From NCBI RefSeq assembly GCF_000003605.2, contig NW_003156735.1:781365-823426 (forward strand): DNA of 42,062 nucleotides. Direction: 5' to 3'. Positions 22,865-33,299 of this stretch are shown piece by piece. The position numbers were made by a program, and so were the translations under genes. How positions within the stretch are numbered: the stretch's first letter is position 1; every line of letters starts with the position of its first letter. The notes beneath the pieces are model-generated. The model searched no databases, was not told where the DNA came from, and saw only the letters and a program-made list of their open reading frames with translations. This DNA comes from Saccoglossus kowalevskii. Taxonomy: Eukaryota > Hemichordata > Enteropneusta > Harrimaniidae.

Positions 22865-23025
22865 AACCGGGTCGCGTGTACAGTGAAGATGAATATAATA
22901 AAGTACTCATTCATTGAGATACTGATAACTAATATGCACTGTCACAAACGAGACAATAATAGAACAAAAATTACCAGTATTTTTTCATTATAAACAGTCT
23001 GATTGACGTCTGTTATTTTTTTTCG
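22865..23025. repeat. Copy of the recurring ~170-bp non-coding block
   Basis: Shares GGGTCGCGTGTACAGT, ACGAGACAATA, ACCAGTATTTTTTCAT and GTCTGATTGACGTCTGTT with the copies at 6485-6650 and 24475-24635. Confidence 0.5.
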
Positions 23026-24474
23026 AAACGCAATGCATTGGCATTACATAGCAGGCGCTAATTGTATATTGAACACATTCAATATATGATTAAGGGTTCT
23101 GATAGTAAGGGGAACGTATGTATATAATTATACATAAACAATCCTCATGATAAAAATTAAAACTATAGAAAGTAATAATCACCATTTGGATGGTCGTGCA
23201 ATCATATGAGTTGTTTTTAACCTCGGAGCCTTGCCGCGCTGGTTAAAAAGTCATCCATGACATCATGGTGAGCCAGTTCCACAGTTGAGACGGTTGTGGA
23301 TGCTTGGTGAGCCGACTAGTCTGCTTCGTAATACACGTAATACATGTTATATGAGAGGTAATTAAATGTAGTCCAGGAATTATTAAAATGAAATATATAT
23401 ACTTTAAATGTTCTTAGTTGATTGTTGAACTAGAAAATATTGTTTTCGGTACAACTACTTTTGTATCCTGTTAATTCAAAATGTTGGACGAATTTTATTT
23501 TACTATTGCATCACAGGTATTAACGTGTAATTTGGTGGAATTTAACATACTTTTAAAAAAACTAGGTCCGCGCCTCCCCCTATCATCGCTTTTGTAAACA
23601 TATTGTATTAGGATTGTGACGTTATGTACGCGCCATGACAGTTGATTCAAACACTGAGAATTTAGAGTACAATATGGCATGCCCATAAAGTCACTGTTTT
23701 TCTAATCACGTTTTTGATCTCATTATTATACTACTACTCCTAATTATGCCTTTGGAACGGTTGAATGAGATTCTGACGTTAATTTGACAGGGGACATACA
23801 AGCAGATCTGAAACTGAATAGATTCCTTAGTCTTTAAAATCAAACAATACGTTTTCATTACTAATCGGATTAATGTGTATGTGCGTTTGATACGTCGCGT
23901 GGTATCGCTAATGTGTTGCTTCACACTTGTAAACCGATACGTGAACCACATTCAAGGCCCAATATGAGACATTTTCTGTAGTCTTCTTATTTTAAGACCA
24001 GCTAGATATAACATGGTAGTACGTTCACTAAATTTAGGGATGTTGGTGGAAAGTAGTCTATCGATATACCTGAATTATAAATTAACCCAATTTGTTATAT
24101 GAGGAGTTATCTTTCTTATTTCATCTGAGCTATTCCTGAACTTAACTTAATAAAAACAATTGGGTCGATTTAAATACGTTTTGCGGTCTACTTACATGCA
24201 TAATATAGCATCAAAATCTACGTATGCAGAAAGTTGTCATAGGTATAATGTAATGTTCGAAATTAACATTTTAGGCACAACTCTTGTTCTAATAAACAGT
24301 TAATTAGAAGAGCCCAATTATATTCATTTTATGTTAAGTAAGATAATTGTTGAGCACGTACTCTCGAATGGGCTTCATCAATATTCAGGTATCTGATCAA
24401 CACTAATATTCATTACAAAAATACAATTCAAAATTGTTCACTAATCTGACAATTCAACGGATAATTTTAGCGTC

Positions 24475-24635
24475 GTTTGGAGCGCGTGTATGGTAAATAT
24501 GCATATAATAACGCACCCTTTCGACGAGCTACTAAACAGATATCGACTGTCTATAAAGAGACAAAAATATATCAAAATAACAGTATTTTGTTCATCATAA
24601 ACAACTGTGTCTGATTGACATTTGTTATTTAAAAA
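24475..24635. repeat. Copy of the recurring ~170-bp non-coding block
   Basis: Shares TTTCGACGAG, AGAGACAAAAATAT, AACAGTATTTTGTTCATC and GTCTGATTGACATTTGTT with the other copies. About 200 bp to its left, TTGTTCTAATAAACAGTT also matches 1119-1136. Confidence 0.5.
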
Positions 24636-25291
24636 AAGAAACAAATATTGCGACAAAACAGTAAATTAGCAGTTTTAAATCGAAATAATTAGAGCATTTT
24701 ACGATAAAATAAAACATAATTGCTAGTTTTGTGCCGGCATGTTTAAGTCTGATAATTTTATTCCAGTCATTGCATATCGACTTCACAAACGTTCGTGTCT
24801 ATTTTGACATGGGTACGCTACGATTTGTCGATATCAATTGACCTTAGTATACCGCAGTAAACAAAATCAGACAACAAGAGTCAATCCAGAGGTTTTTTAA
24901 CAGCATCCTGAAAATTATCGAGTCACAACTTATATTAAATTTAATAATTGATCGATTGTTATTTTTCAGGATAACAGAATGTACGAAACGGACTTGAGTG
25001 AGTTACTTTTTGGACATTCGCAACTCCCAACCATGAGTGCCGCGATTGTAATCGAAAAGTTGTTTGGGTTTGCGCATATTACATCATCAAGATATAATAT
25101 TATATCACTAATATGTTCGCATGAACTGTGTCGACAATAGAACAATCATGTTAAATGAATGAACTGTATTTTTTTCTTTTATAAAAACATCAATGCGAAG
25201 GTGAAACTGCACAGTACAATTTTTGAACCTAGTTATTTGAATGTGTGCCTTGGTTTGACCTTCAGTGTTGCATTATGGAGTGCGGGGATAT

Positions 25292-25429
25292 TTAGCGGCC
25301 GGGCAATATGGTATGGTATTCCCGTTCGTAAAAATAGAGCTTTGCGAGATTGTTCTGCGATATTTTCAGGTCCACATAGTTCACTGTGGTTAATTCTGAT
25401 TCACCATTATAGCAGTTGGAGTGTTGCAT
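25292..25429 (-). CDS. Doubtful 45-codon ORF downstream of W4
   Basis: ATG at 25429 opens 45 codons of coding-like composition (NGESELTTVNYVDLKIS, KLYFYEREYHT) in a locally G+C-richer patch. It could be an exon or gene remnant. No motif recognised and no counterpart at the equivalent position beyond W2. Confidence 0.18.
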   Translation of the reverse strand: MQHSNCYNGESELTTVNYVDLKISQNNLAKLYFYEREYHTILPGR

Positions 25430-25653
25430 TAAACGTACAGTGTCATGTCTGTCAATGCATTAAACTCAGCACAATTCATTTGTTCAGTGAACTAATCTTC
25501 TTACCCTAGCACATGTACCAACGAAAAAGAAAATTAGGTCTGCTGTTGAATAGAAGAATATGATGATCACCGCTAACTGCGCGATATTGCATACATTGCA
25601 TACATTCTTCGTCTTTTTCATCAAATAAAAACAACAATTATTGCACATTCTAC

Positions 25654-25659
25654 TTTATT
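25654..25659 (-). promoter_or_regulatory. Polyadenylation signal of W4
   Basis: AATAAA on the minus strand about 190 nt past the W4 stop, embedded in sequence (TTTATTTGTT) conserved with the W2 3'UTR. Confidence 0.6.
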
Positions 25660-25846
25660 TGTTACATAATGACAAACAATACTGCTCAGATTTAGTGCGT
25701 ATATGTTGAGATATTGGGTTGACAGTTGAAAAGATTGTTGATGATACAGAAAGTGTAATAATTATGAAGATATGATGATTTTAATTGTCTTGCTTTTTCA
25801 TTGTAGCTGGTATAGAACGTCTGTCTTGATGTGTTTCAAGGCACCC

Positions 25847-27944
25847 TTATTGTGTCAACTTACCATCTATAAAAGTGAACATAATATAATGTTATTATTG
25901 AAAATGAAAAATGCCTGTTCTGACTGTAATTTCTTAAAGGACACGGCAATAACAACCACATTTTATTATGTATTACATCAATTATCATGCTACTACGTTT
26001 ATGCAAAATATAATAGTGCATTCTTTGTTGTTCGTATACGGTTAAGTTATGAAGTAGATATTTTTAACACTCATCCGTTGTAAATGTTCTTATTATTCTC
26101 CCATGAGAATGGTGAAATCGACATCTATTTTGACCAAGATCAAGTAATGGATACAACGACCAAAGTTAAAAAGAATGGTAAATGGTTGTTTTTTTATCTC
26201 TATATCAAAGAATATATAATCATTTCTGTTTTAGGATATACTTAAATTAAATCTGGTTAACCTTCTTTAAACCTATAGTTGGTTGTTATGTTAGGCTTAC
26301 AGTATGATATAGTTAAACAAAAAAATAAATAAACGTTTAATAGATTAATCAAACACAACCGAAGACATAGGGTAAGTTTTATCCCATGACCCCGGGATTT
26401 GTTAGTCCCTTACAAATCGTAGGTGAAAATACGTTAATATACAACAGAAACGTGATCGGGCGTATCGGCTAAATTCGTAGTTATAGTTCACATGTTATGC
26501 GTTCAAATTCAAAATTTGGTAATGTTAAAAATAACTGGAAGGAACTTTATAAAATGGGCTTTATATACGATTAGTTAAATTCATATTTCGCTTTTATCGT
26601 ATTTTCAATAATTACCTGGGCAGCAGAATCTGACTTCATAGTCAAGACATTCGTTATCTGGTTGATCTTCTATTCGGCAAACAAATCCTACTTCAGGCGA
26701 ATAGTATATGAATATTTCACCAGTATCTTCTGCCGGAATGCCATCTTTGGTTCGCGCTTGTATAATAGTAGGATTAGAACACATATAATTTCCTAGGTGT
26801 TTTACAAATGAGGATTTTTTTTCGTAATCGCCCAAACCATCAGGGTTATCGTAATCGAACCACCGAGTCCATTGACCGAGTCCAGTACACTCTGTGTGTA
26901 AAATGCATATATTGTTATTTTATGCACATGCAGTTTAAAATGAAATTTATTCTACAACATTGTAATTTGCGAAATCATATATTAATTGCTGATGAGTATT
27001 GTATTTTGGTTGTATTTTGTTTAAAAATACGTTTTTACTTTAGTCCCTAAGTTACACTTATACATTTAAAAAAATGCACGTTTTAGCCACTTTAAGTGGG
27101 ATACAGACACTTTGAAACGCGGATGTATATTAAAGAATCATGAAATCTGAACAACTTTTTACTCATGTTAAGTATTAAGGGAAACGATATTTTGTTGTAT
27201 AAATGGGTGTATTTTGGTAAACCAGGCAAGGAATGTATCGGGAACGGGGAAGGTGGTACTCGAAATGGCCTGGTTTTCTTAAAGCTATTTAAGTCTTTAA
27301 AATATGTCATGCGAATATGGAAATCATTGATTATACTTTTCTTATCAATGTTTAAATACACAAACTCACCAGGTTCAGCAGTAACAATGGTACCGAGTAA
27401 ATTGGTCTGCTTGCATGAGGAGAAAATAAAAATACACATTATTAATTGATACATTGAAGAATTCCTTAATACCAGAATTGAAAGCATTTTTTCCCCATCA
27501 AACTTCTATTCAAATAACATAGTGCGAAATAAACTTTTAACCATTCAAAAGGTGTCGTGTAATTGTGATTTGGCATTTTCACGCGAAACTTAACAAAAAT
27601 ACATATATGATAAAATATGATTAATAGATTACTGAAATAGGCGTTGGATACATTACGTCATTACAAGATAAAGAAAACAATTTATTGTAAACCAGATCCC
27701 AATGCAGTCAACACTTTGGAAAAGTAACTAAATACCATAACAATTGTCACAAAAATTAATACAATAATTTTACTAGGTTGCATACAATAAAATAAGATGT
27801 TGTAACGAGTAATTAAGTCGCCTCTAAAAATTACCACACGAAACTTGTGAAATATAACGTATCATTTAATAATATAGCTGAATCAACTTGAGATGAAAAC
27901 TTACAAAGATGATCCCTACATAGATAACCAGTAATCCTGAAAAC
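25847..27944 (-). CDS. W4: small secreted single WxxW-domain protein (type B), start codon lost in the gap
   Basis: Minus-strand exons: leader exon from within the gap to 27905 (visible codons SGLLVIYVGIIF, GTAAGT donor), 27370-27409 (13-codon linker QTNLLGTIVTAEP plus one base), 26616-26891 (WxxW domain, 276 nt) and 25847-25866 (terminal exon giving DGKLTQ and TAA). By alignment with W2 the ATG is five bases into the gap, which would make a precursor of about 126 residues. Domain motifs are GQWTRWFDYDNPDG, GDYEKKS, NYMCSNP, DGIPAEDTGE, GFVC, DQPDNEC and DYEVRFCCP, with six cysteines. Two extra codons precede the first Trp relative to W2. It is the closest relative of W2 in leader, linker, tail and 3'UTR. 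No first exon like those of W1-W3 is visible to the right of the gap, so its promoter is missing or has diverged. Confidence 0.83.
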
Positions 27945-28573
27945 NNNNNNNNNNNNNNNNNNNNNNNNNNNNNNNNNNNNNNNNNNNNNNNNNNNNNNNN
28001 NNNNNNNNNNNNNNNNNNNNNNNNNNNNNNNNNNNNNNNNNNNNNNNNNNNNNNNNNNNNNNNNNNNNNNNNNNNNNNNNNNNNNNNNNNNNNNNNNNNN
28101 NNNNNNNNNNNNNNNNNNNNNNNNNNNNNNNNNNNNNNNNNNNNNNNNNNNNNNNNNNNNNNNNNNNNNNNNNNNNNNNNNNNNNNNNNNNNNNNNNNNN
28201 NNNNNNNNNNNNNNNNNNNNNNNNNNNNNNNNNNNNNNNNNNNNNNNNNNNNNNNNNNNNNNNNNNNNNNNNNNNNNNNNNNNNNNNNNNNNNNNNNNNN
28301 NNNNNNNNNNNNNNNNNNNNNNNNNNNNNNNNNNNNNNNNNNNNNNNNNNNNNNNNNNNNNNNNNNNNNNNNNNNNNNNNNNNNNNNNNNNNNNNNNNNN
28401 NNNNNNNNNNNNNNNNNNNNNNNNNNNNNNNNNNNNNNNNNNNNNNNNNNNNNNNNNNNNNNNNNNNNNNNNNNNNNNNNNNNNNNNNNNNNNNNNNNNN
28501 NNNNNNNNNNNNNNNNNNNNNNNNNNNNNNNNNNNNNNNNNNNNNNNNNNNNNNNNNNNNNNNNNNNNNNNNN
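27945..28573. other. Assembly gap (629 N)
   Basis: A run of N. It removes the start of the W4 leader exon, and its true length is unknown. Any open frame crossing it is artificial. Confidence 0.99.
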
Positions 28574-29019
28574 AAAAAATCGAATGATATCAAATATAGC
28601 ATGACGCCCCTCAGTAAACATCGGTAAAACATCAATATGCACCCGTTGACTTCTTCTATCTATGCTAATTCATGATCAAATAGTATTCCTTTTTGTATGG
28701 TTTCTGCGCCCTAAACTATTGACCAAGACACAACTAGGGGTCGCCTCATGATGTATTCTGATTATTTTGCAAATATTTATATTTATTTTAAAATATATTT
28801 TGCAAATATTTTTGCTTCATCGACTGGGCTTTTCGTGTTTTTTTTTTCAAAGACACATCTTGGCTCCGCGCCGTAGTTCGGATGTTTACATTATTTCACA
28901 AATGTTGAGATAATCCTGTGAGGGAACGAAAAAAGGATTGTACGGGGTAGGTAAACTACATTTTACAGCGGATGTTTTGTTTAATATAAAACTTTTCAAA
29001 AATGACAGGCTGCTGGGAT

Positions 29020-29229
29020 TCAGGTGGAGTTATCAATCCAGAAATATTTTGACGGCCAGTACAGTACTTCTACAGACGTAGAAGTGGGTGGTGTCAATTG
29101 AAATGATTGAACATTTGAATTGAAAGACAGATCTTGTATTAAACAGAAATGGATCACAGCATCATGGCTTATATGGCGTTGTGGGAAATAAGAACCAAGC
29201 AATGTTAAAATGATCGCAATTTTTTCCAT
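29020..29229 (-). CDS. Doubtful 69-codon ORF with a hydrophobic start
   Basis: ATG at 29229 is followed by a short hydrophobic stretch (MEKIAIILTLLGSYFP) and then a polar region (SFQLTPPTSTSVEVLYWP) to TGA. It could be a leader exon or chance. No splice partner or family is recognised. Confidence 0.2.
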   Translation of the reverse strand: MEKIAIILTLLGSYFPQRHISHDAVIHFCLIQDLSFNSNVQSFQLTPPTSTSVEVLYWPSKYFWIDNST

Positions 29230-31589
29230 ACATGCTTGTTTTTGAAACAAGGTTTTGACGCATCCATTTGACTGTCCAAGTTATTGGACTAAAACCTGAT
29301 GGGTTTCTCCAATGTTTATGCGACAAGAAGGTGAAAAATGTAAATTTACTTTGTTCTTCAGTTTTGAGTTCAATTTTCTTTCAGGTTGATATTGATTTCT
29401 TTTATGAATTCCGTGAATCTTTTTTCAAATTTGTTAAATAAATTTTGCACTGCAATATTTTTTGAAAAATCAACTCCGAGTTTTTAATGGTCAATCCCTG
29501 TTAGAATATATATCGCCGCGCGTATCTATCTATCTAACGGGCAAAGCTGTTTAGGTGTCACGTGATACGTAATATCGAATATTCGTGGATCCTATTTGGC
29601 GAGCGTTTGTCACGTCTTCTACTGCTTGGTTAAATGCGTCTTTGCAACGAAATATTATTTAACTTTCCCTATGACAAAAAGGGGATAAAGGAGCGTATTC
29701 GCGTTTACATCAATAATACTCAAAAGCCTAGAGTTTGTGTTATGTGATATGTAAAATTTGTTATTGTCGTTTTTGTTGCGATGGTCGCGATATTCAATAA
29801 GATAATAATTATAATTCAATAAGATAATATTTGCTAGATGATGTGCAGGCATATTTTAATGTTTTTTCCATAGCTAAGCTATATGATCATAGCTTAGCAC
29901 AATGAAAAGTATATACATAGTCGTTATATGACGCAATGTGGTTAAAAATACGTCATAAATAGAACAACTAAATTGTAAAAATTTAGGAAAATAATGTTAA
30001 AATCAATTTTAACACCGTATAGCCTTACAGAAATGTGACATTTGATTTTCAAATGTATCAATTCGATGTTTTATTTAATAGCATTTGCAGAGGAGTATAC
30101 CACTGCAAGACGAATAGTTGAACAAGACACCGCCCGTGTATGACGTCAACAAACGAGAATATCATGCTGTAACTTTTTCCGAAATTACTATATGTCGTAA
30201 TCTACGTCGAATACGGCAAGCACTTATGACGAAGCAGCCAGTGTGAATGGTTTTAACATTTTGAGCAGACAAAGAAATGTTTTTTATATGTATATTGTCA
30301 AAATTGATGAACATACCATGAAGGTAATACGAAATTCTAACTGTGATTACCTAAATGTAGCAAAAAACAAACACAGGATTCTCATATGTCAGATAGGTTA
30401 TTGTGACATGCTCGGTAGATGAAAATCAATTGTACTGTGACTAGCTACGCAGGACAGTTCAGGTTTAACTGTTATTAAAAAACATACAAGACAGAATACC
30501 ACGAATACAATAAATGTGTCCACGTTGTGATGGTTAACGTATATTAGATTACTTCTCCGCCTGAAATAGGTAGGACATGAAAAAATAACCGGTTTCTTTG
30601 AATTAATCCGCATACGATAGACTAATAAAATTGATGTGAAGCAATTACTTTAATAAGGCTATTCTGTTATTAGTGTCAATAGTTCCACGCTGACAAACTA
30701 ACGAATAATTAGTTTCAAGTTACTTGTTAAAGCAAATTACAATTACTCTTTGTAAATATTTGTAGAGCGGAAAACAAATTTTGTTAGTGGGAATGTCATC
30801 ACCTTCCTAGTAAACACATAGCAAAATAACAAGTTTATTTATTTGGACACCTAAAATAATAATACATTTGTATTTTATTCTTTTATTTATCAAAACAAAT
30901 TTTCAAGGGCGAATACAAATTGCAGTAAATGTTTGTTCTAATTATATAATTTAGTGATAACATTTTCATTTAATTCACGCCCACAAACTAGAAGTTTAAT
31001 GCGCTAGTTAAATGCACAAATTCATAGCAATTGAATTAACTACCATCTTCAAAGAAAGGTGAACTTAACATCTAGAAATAGACTATTTATCACAGCAAAA
31101 ACACAATCCATACTGTGTCATGCACACATACTTGCATATTTACACTTACCTAACGATGCTTGCTTTTCGTACGACAGAAGACCAGAAATGTGGAACGAGT
31201 TGAGTGCGGGAAGGGTTACACAGAGATGCAGCGTACTCCTATTTAAAGGCCGCTATATGCAAAATTATGTGCCAAATTTCCTTAGAGTATTATTAGTACC
31301 AAATATCAATATCCTCTGTAAAGATGATTTACCTGTTTCATGTTAATAGCTGTTAATATCAATTAGTAGTAAAACATAGTTGACAGGAAATACAAACTTA
31401 CCAAATGATGTTTATTAATGGAAATTCATGCAGTACTCATGCTAAAAGAACATTGTAATATTTAATATAGGCAACTAATTATTTGAATATCTACAATAAC
31501 ACATTACAGAACTAACAATAATTCTATCGAAACAAATTTAATCTTGTAGAAAATGTATTTAAAAAATTGTATTACAATATGACATTAAC

Positions 31590-31860
31590 CGTACTGTCTT
31601 GGCGACATACATACATTAACATAAAACAATGCACAAATTATTAGTTCCAAATATTAATATCGTGTAGAAATGGTGATTACCTGTTGTATGATAATAGCTG
31701 TTTTTATTATTATTACTTTATCGAACCCGTTTTTTTTCTTGCAAAATACACATTTCCAAGTCGATTACAAATTGACAGGTTTATTCAAGATAACATTTTC
31801 ACATGGGGTTATATGTCAGGCATTTGTTTGTGATAATCCATTCCCATCGTGATTTTGTTA
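31590..31860. repeat. Segment matching W2 intron 1
   Basis: Counterpart of 13190-13530; see that entry. A shorter related stretch lies near 31300-31350. Confidence 0.5.
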
Positions 31861-32185
31861 TGAATTAGTTGGAGTCTCCAAATTTAAGTCCATGTAAAAT
31901 AATTATTCGCAGTCTAAGACGGCAAGCAATATAATAATTAACCTCATTAACCCCTCAAAAGAATATGCCATTTCTATTATATTCTCGTGCATTTTTGTCT
32001 TATTCCGATTTAATTAAAAATAATGTGTTATACGGAAACACATGCTGGTTACTATACAGCTGCCGAAAGATTATTTCAATTTATAGGCCATCGGACACCA
32101 GAACGATGATAGCTTTGAATTATTAAAATTGGCGATATAGATTGTATTCAACTTTTTAGATGATATCTGGAATGTGTAAGTGCAT

Positions 32186-32413
32186 TTTCAGTTTATACAA
32201 AGGCTAGGAAGTTGGTGTGTTCGAGGTTTTGAAAAATAATTCACATTATATTAATTAAATACATTAATCAACGTACTAAAATTCACAAACTGACTGAGTT
32301 TTATTGGTTCCAATTATTAATATCCTGTTAATTTACTAGTTTTGTGTTACGAGCTGTTAAAACAAATTACTCTTTTTGAATATTAAACAGGAAACAGGAA
32401 AATTATCTAGATC
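32186..32413. repeat. Direct repeat pair, copy 1
   Basis: Highly similar to 32996-33220 over about 225 bp (for example CACAAACTGACTGAGTTTTA and GGTTCCAATTAT shared exactly). Non-coding. Confidence 0.8.
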
Positions 32414-32995
32414 AAATTTAAAAGAATATTTTATTACACGTCATTGTCGCAGAACTCACCATAAAACAATGTTACCTTTCACATAACAATATATAAATAT
32501 ATTGCACATTTAAAAATTGTGACAAACATTTTGTAAACTAATACAATGCCACATGCATGCAAATCCGTGGCATATGATGGCCATGCGTTTATTTTATTGT
32601 ATAATGCGTTAATGAACTTGAGATAAGGGCAACTTGTCAAATTCCAAATGTTGAAAACGATGCATAGGTTTTTTAAAACATCAAAATGTTGCTGTTTTAT
32701 TTATTGCAACAAAACACACATTTACACTTTTGCAATCAAAGCCCCCAAGGGCGTAATTGATGGTCTTTTGTTTATTAGATTTTCATTACAACAAATAGAC
32801 TTACAGGGAATTATGATACATTGAACGTAAAGGATCAACCCGAAAATGAGATTTGAAAAAAAATCATATTCAATGTTTTTAATTTCGCCGCAGGTTTGTT
32901 TGAAAAGTTTGTCCAGACAAGAAAGACGCTGATAGATACTAATAGCTAATTAGTCACAAGTGTAGAAAATAATATCATTGATTCATACTTTAATT

Positions 32996-33220
32996 TTCAA
33001 TTTATACAAAGGCCAGGAAGTTGATGTGTTCGAGGTTCTGAATAAAATTCACATTATACTAATTAGATACATTAATCAACGTACTGAAATTCACAAACTG
33101 ACTGAGTTTTATTGGTTCCAATTATGAATATCCTGTTAATTTACTAGTTTCGTGTTACTAGCTGTTAAAAACAAATTACTCTTCGTGAATATTAAGTAAA
33201 CAGGAAAAATTATTTAGATC
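32996..33220. repeat. Direct repeat pair, copy 2
   Basis: Second copy of 32186-32413. It is flanked on both sides by a shorter repeat (32928-32991 and 33232-33299, sharing AGTGTAGAAAATAATATCAT), so this is a nested repeat cluster. Confidence 0.8.
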
Positions 33221-33299
33221 AGACAACAAAGTCGCCGATAGATACTTTTAGCTAATTAGTCGTAAGTGTAGAAAATAATATCATTGCTTCATACTTTAC

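Larger units (their letters stand above)
21917..25291. other. Intergenic region between W4 and W3
   Basis: No supported gene. The first 340 bp resemble the W1 upstream flank. Two diverged copies of the recurring non-coding block lie at 22865-23025 and 24475-24635. Open frames here are short and lack any motif. Confidence 0.5.
28574..32185. other. Non-coding region right of the gap
   Basis: No supported gene. It includes repeated TTTTGCAAATATTT strings (28770-28810), a 10-bp perfect hairpin (29873-29882 with 29889-29898) and 31590-31860, which matches W2 intron 1. That match suggests part of this stretch is W4 intron 1 enlarged by insertion. Confidence 0.45.

Noticed and set aside
25159-25509. 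116-codon plus-strand ORF
   Set aside because: Composition is erratic and no domain is visible. It is also the antisense shadow of a more coding-like minus frame at 25292-25429.
27866-28642. Two minus-strand open frames of 239 and 258 codons
   Set aside because: They consist almost entirely of the N gap. Only the last residues before the W4 donor are real, and these are counted in W4.
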